A stretch of DNA of 64,000 bases from Pseudoduganella violacea (GTDB lineage: Bacteria; Pseudomonadota; Gammaproteobacteria; Burkholderiales; Burkholderiaceae_D): positions 219,844-283,843 of the forward strand of contig NZ_JACHXD010000008.1 in the NCBI RefSeq assembly GCF_014191875.1, in the 5' to 3' direction. Below the pieces are notes generated by a model. That model saw nothing but the letters and a program-made list of their open reading frames with translations. It did no database searches and was not told where the DNA came from. The translations under genes were made by a program, and so were the position numbers. Shown here in pieces: positions 61,884-64,000 of the stretch (position 1 is the stretch's first letter; each line of letters starts with the position of its first letter).

Positions 61884-62240
61884 ATGGCGCAAGAACTTGT
61901 TTTCGATGAACGCACCGATGCCCAGAAGACCTGGGTGCGATGGCTTTACCTGCTGCACGGGGCCAGCTTTGTTTTTTCGCTGGGCGCGTTTTCCTTCATC
62001 CCGCTGATTCTCAACTATGTGAAGCGCGACGAAACCACCGGCACTTTCCTCTACAGCCACCATGGCTGGCAAATCCGCTCCTTCTGGTGGTATCTGGTAT
62101 GGATGGTGGTCGGCTTTGCGCTCTTCCTGACCATCATCGGCATTCCGTTCGCGTGGCTGATCTGGTGCGGCGCTTGGCTGTGGAAGGCTTACCGTCTGAT
62201 CCGCGGCTTTGTGGCGCTCGGCAATAACGAACCCGTTTGA
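61884..62240 (+). CDS. DUF4870-like small membrane protein
   Basis: A 118-residue protein with an N-terminal soluble part (MAQELVFDERTDAQKTW) and three to four helices (LYLLHGASFVFSLGAFSFIPLIL; FWWYLVWMVVGFALFLTIIGI; AWLIWCGAWLWKAYRLI). YSHHGWQIRSF between helices is typical for the family. Function unknown. It is 12 nt after the GFA gene with AAGGAG. Confidence 0.7.
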   Translation: MAQELVFDERTDAQKTWVRWLYLLHGASFVFSLGAFSFIPLILNYVKRDETTGTFLYSHHGWQIRSFWWYLVWMVVGFALFLTIIGIPFAWLIWCGAWLWKAYRLIRGFVALGNNEPV

Positions 62241-62916
62241 TTGATATCTAGTTGTATTATGCGGAGGGCGGCGGATATCTCCGCCCGCCCATCAGTCGAA
62301 ATGTACGCGGTACGTGTATTACCAGCAGTGCTTTAACCTGTTGGGTAATACTGCCAAGCATGCGATTTACGACAACCAAGCCTTTCGTACTCCCTTGGTC
62401 GATCTATTACACGACGCCGGATACGATTTTTCTGAAGCTCAGCTCCTGTTGGAAGAATCTAACTAGACGCGCGCCTTCAATAAAAATCGGTACCCACCTA
62501 ACTGAAGAATTCCTCGCAATGCTTGAAGAAGCAATGTCAATGCGAAGCTCATCACTACACCATCTTCGACTAAAAATGAGATAGCGAGCACAATGCTGAA
62601 ATACACCAATTCGAGGAGTACCGACTGGCTGTTCGGATAAAGCATATATTGGTTTGGATATCGCGCCCCCGCCAACTGCATTGTATTGAAGTGATCGGCA
62701 ACGCCGATGGTCAGACTGAGGCGGAGGGTTTCGACCTGCCTGACGTTGACATGAAAGCTCCACTGCTGAACGCAGCCGTATTGAAGAGTCGAAAGCCGAG
62801 CAATTCAGCATGTCCTATTTATATCAAAAAATAGTCTCACGCTACTATTATGTCAAAATATTTTTTGACAAATAAGAGCAAATTATGAAAAATGCTCTTT
62901 TGCCAATCCAAAGAAA
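62241..62916. other. Degenerate, less GC-rich region with ORF fragments
   Basis: No intact gene is supported here. Plus-strand codons 62314-62466 encode a sensible 50-residue end (YYQQCFNLLGNTAKHAIYDN... to LLLEESN stop) with no start or ribosome site. Minus-strand 62463-62681 would give a 72-residue two-helix membrane peptide with no ribosome site. Plus 62649-62834 encodes an acidic segment (EVIGNADGQTEAEGFDLPDV). These look like remains of genes, possibly the ends of polymorphic-toxin or accessory genes. Base composition falls sharply towards the right. Confidence 0.5.
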
Positions 62917-63396
62917 ATGAAAGCATATATTCTCACCTTATCCCTAGTATTGCTATCCGCCAATGTTCATGGGCAACCCATTGAGCAAAAAAAAGAAATG
63001 GCGAAAACAGAAAAAAGTAAATTGGAGGGAAAAGGAGAAATACTAAGAAGTGAAATAAATGCGGAGGCGAAACGTGTAGAAAAACTTCAAATGCCTGAAG
63101 TTTCTAAGGCAATGAAAAAAATTATTCTAAAACACATTCCAATTGGCCTCGATTTCGATAGCGCGGAACAAATCTTGCGTAGCGCCGGCTTTGCAATCAA
63201 CCTAATGGGAAAGCAACTTAATGTATCAAAAAAAGAAGATGCAGTTTATTTAAGTACCGCTCTGTTCAAAGTTACAGAAAGTGGCTTCATATTAAAAGTT
63301 CCACTTAATGTATATGCTCAATTCCATCCTGAAAAGGAAGGAAAATTTGACAGTGTGAGTAGAATTGAAGTTTTCGCTGATGCCCCACTTCCTTAA
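62917..63396 (+). CDS. Secreted small protein, paralogue 1
   Basis: A 159-residue exported protein with a signal peptide (MKAYILTLSLVLLSANVHG). The mature part is Lys/Glu-rich (KKEMAKTEKSKLEGKGEILRSEIN), followed by a domain LDFDSAEQILRSAGFAINL and ending SRIEVFADAPLP. The downstream gene is a paralogue with the same order and the end VFADSPLP. Both are strongly AT-rich with Lys/Ile bias unlike the chromosome, so acquired. No family recognised. A periplasmic inhibitor or immunity role is a guess. Confidence 0.65.
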   Translation: MKAYILTLSLVLLSANVHGQPIEQKKEMAKTEKSKLEGKGEILRSEINAEAKRVEKLQMPEVSKAMKKIILKHIPIGLDFDSAEQILRSAGFAINLMGKQLNVSKKEDAVYLSTALFKVTESGFILKVPLNVYAQFHPEKEGKFDSVSRIEVFADAPLP

Positions 63397-63432
63397 ATTA
63401 ATTGCAGTTATAAAAATTTTCATTTTCGCGAC

Positions 63433-63905
63433 ATGAAAAAGCAAAAAATTCTTCTGCTTATCATTTTTGGTGCAGTATTCTTATTTGTCAACGCAAAAAA
63501 TACCGAAAACAACTCAAACAATTCAAAAAAAATTGCAGTAAGAAAAGGAGAAATTCTTAGCAAAGAGCTTGAGCTTGGCGCATTAAAGGCCATTAACCTA
63601 CCTATGCCGGAAGCATCGATTTTTATTAAAAATATAGTTTCAATGCATCTCTCTTTAGGTTTGGAAATTGGCGACGCGATTGAAATTTTGCAAGAAGCAA
63701 AATTCAACATTAAACCAATTTATGAGAAAATAGGCGATGAAAATCACGGTAACCCATCATATATTTTCGCAATGAAAAAATTGGAGAAAGCGGCTCAATA
63801 TTCAAGGTTGCACTGAATGCCTATGTTGGAATTTATACAAAAAAGAACATATCAAATGAAGCAATTTCAAAAATTGATGTATTTGCAGATTCCCCCTTGC
63901 CCTAG
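63433..63905 (+). pseudogene. Secreted small protein, paralogue 2, frameshifted in poly-A
   Basis: Starts MKKQKILLLIIFGAVFLFVNA (signal peptide). It follows paralogue 1 closely to SYIFAMKK, and would then read IGESGSIFKVALNAYVGIY and end DVFADSPLP at 63905. The annotated frame shifts at a run of six A (63775-63780) and stops early at 63816 (KLEKAAQYSRLH). The total span is 473 nt, 3x157+2, so one A is missing (seven would restore the frame). This can be a true mutation, reversible slipping or a base-call error. Confidence 0.7.
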
Positions 63906-63962
63906 GGAAGCGCTGATCAATTCACCCTTTTAGCGAGATTGGTGCGCAAAAAAGGTGGAACT

Positions 63963-64000
63963 ATGAGCCGATCAAGCATATTTCCGTTCGATTTGACGCG
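63963..64000 (+). CDS. Start of an unidentified gene cut by the window end
   Basis: ATG at 63963 follows AAAGGTGG with 4 nt spacing and opens MSRSSIFPFDLTR before the window ends. Base composition recovers towards normal. The preceding stretch (63906-63955) begins GGAAGCGCTGATCAATTC; it may be the edge of a mobile element but cannot be verified here. Confidence 0.3.
   Translation, partial: MSRSSIFPFDLT

Noticed and set aside
62463..62681. 72-residue minus-strand membrane peptide as a gene
   Set aside because: No ribosome site and it lies in degenerate sequence; kept only as part of the region description.
1..64000. tRNA, rRNA, CRISPR array or complete insertion sequence
   Set aside because: No cloverleaf with acceptor CCA, no regularly spaced repeats and no transposase were recognised by reading.

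Overview
The window is about 64 kb of GC-rich, gene-dense chromosome. It suggests a betaproteobacterium of the Oxalobacteraceae (a Massilia, Duganella or Rugamonas type). This is inferred from gene content and order: lolCD-tatD-comEC, a COG4255/RpfE-type gene before recJ, prfB-lysS, a PEP-CTERM protein behind a sigma-54 promoter, and Cpx genes in betaproteobacterial style. No rRNA, tRNA, CRISPR array, complete insertion sequence or prophage was seen. Only the last 1.8 kb (about 62.2-64.0 kb) is clearly AT-rich and looks like accessory or decayed DNA.

Layout. 0-4.4 kb: a frameshifted conserved gene, then a Cpx-type envelope stress module. A cpxP-like gene and a Gly/Pro-rich hypothetical run leftward and cpxRA runs rightward, with two perfect GTAAA-N5-GTAAA boxes between them. 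4.4-14 kb: dcd, an alpha/beta hydrolase, comEC, an unknown Cys-rich secreted protein, tatD, lolD and two tandem LolC/E-type permeases. 14-17 kb: COG4255 gene and recJ. 17-21 kb: an isolated type VI secretion pair tssF-tssG, a MbcA/ParS/Xre-RES toxin-antitoxin pair and a DUF2288 gene. 21-24.6 kb: a decayed small-gene pair, a Sel1-repeat protein and a CpdB-type lipoprotein nucleotidase.

24.6-29.3 kb is the most interesting region. A perfect -24/-12 promoter with upstream repeats precedes four tightly packed genes. They are a cohesin-like protein whose PEP-CTERM signal lies in mid-protein and is followed by a second signal-like segment and an 80-residue tail; a secreted lipase/esterase-like hydrolase; a 555-residue exported protein ending in a dockerin-type double calcium repeat; and a small membrane protein. 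Together they look like an exosortase-sorted cohesin-dockerin surface assembly under sigma-54 control. This is a hypothesis from sequence.

29.4-36.7 kb: prfB (with the programmed +1 frameshift), a HAD phosphatase, lysS, a coiled-coil membrane protein with seven exact-length heptads, ppnN and a POT peptide transporter. 36.7-47 kb: glpD, a LysR regulator, an epimerase, a LysE exporter, an amidohydrolase, an OPT transporter and a class A PBP. 47-56.4 kb: an orphan ABC-type binding protein, a DinB-like protein with a small partner, an MCP with a CheR-binding tail, a 5'-nucleotidase, mfd and serB. 56.4-61.4 kb: a TetR regulator facing a promoter with an inverted repeat in its spacer, an alpha/beta hydrolase, a TonB-dependent receptor and a CoA-transferase. 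61.5-64 kb: a GFA protein, a DUF4870-like protein, degenerate sequence and two secreted paralogues, one frameshifted in a poly-A run.

A near-identical palindrome occurs twice (36.72 and 60.15 kb), both times just after a gene end.
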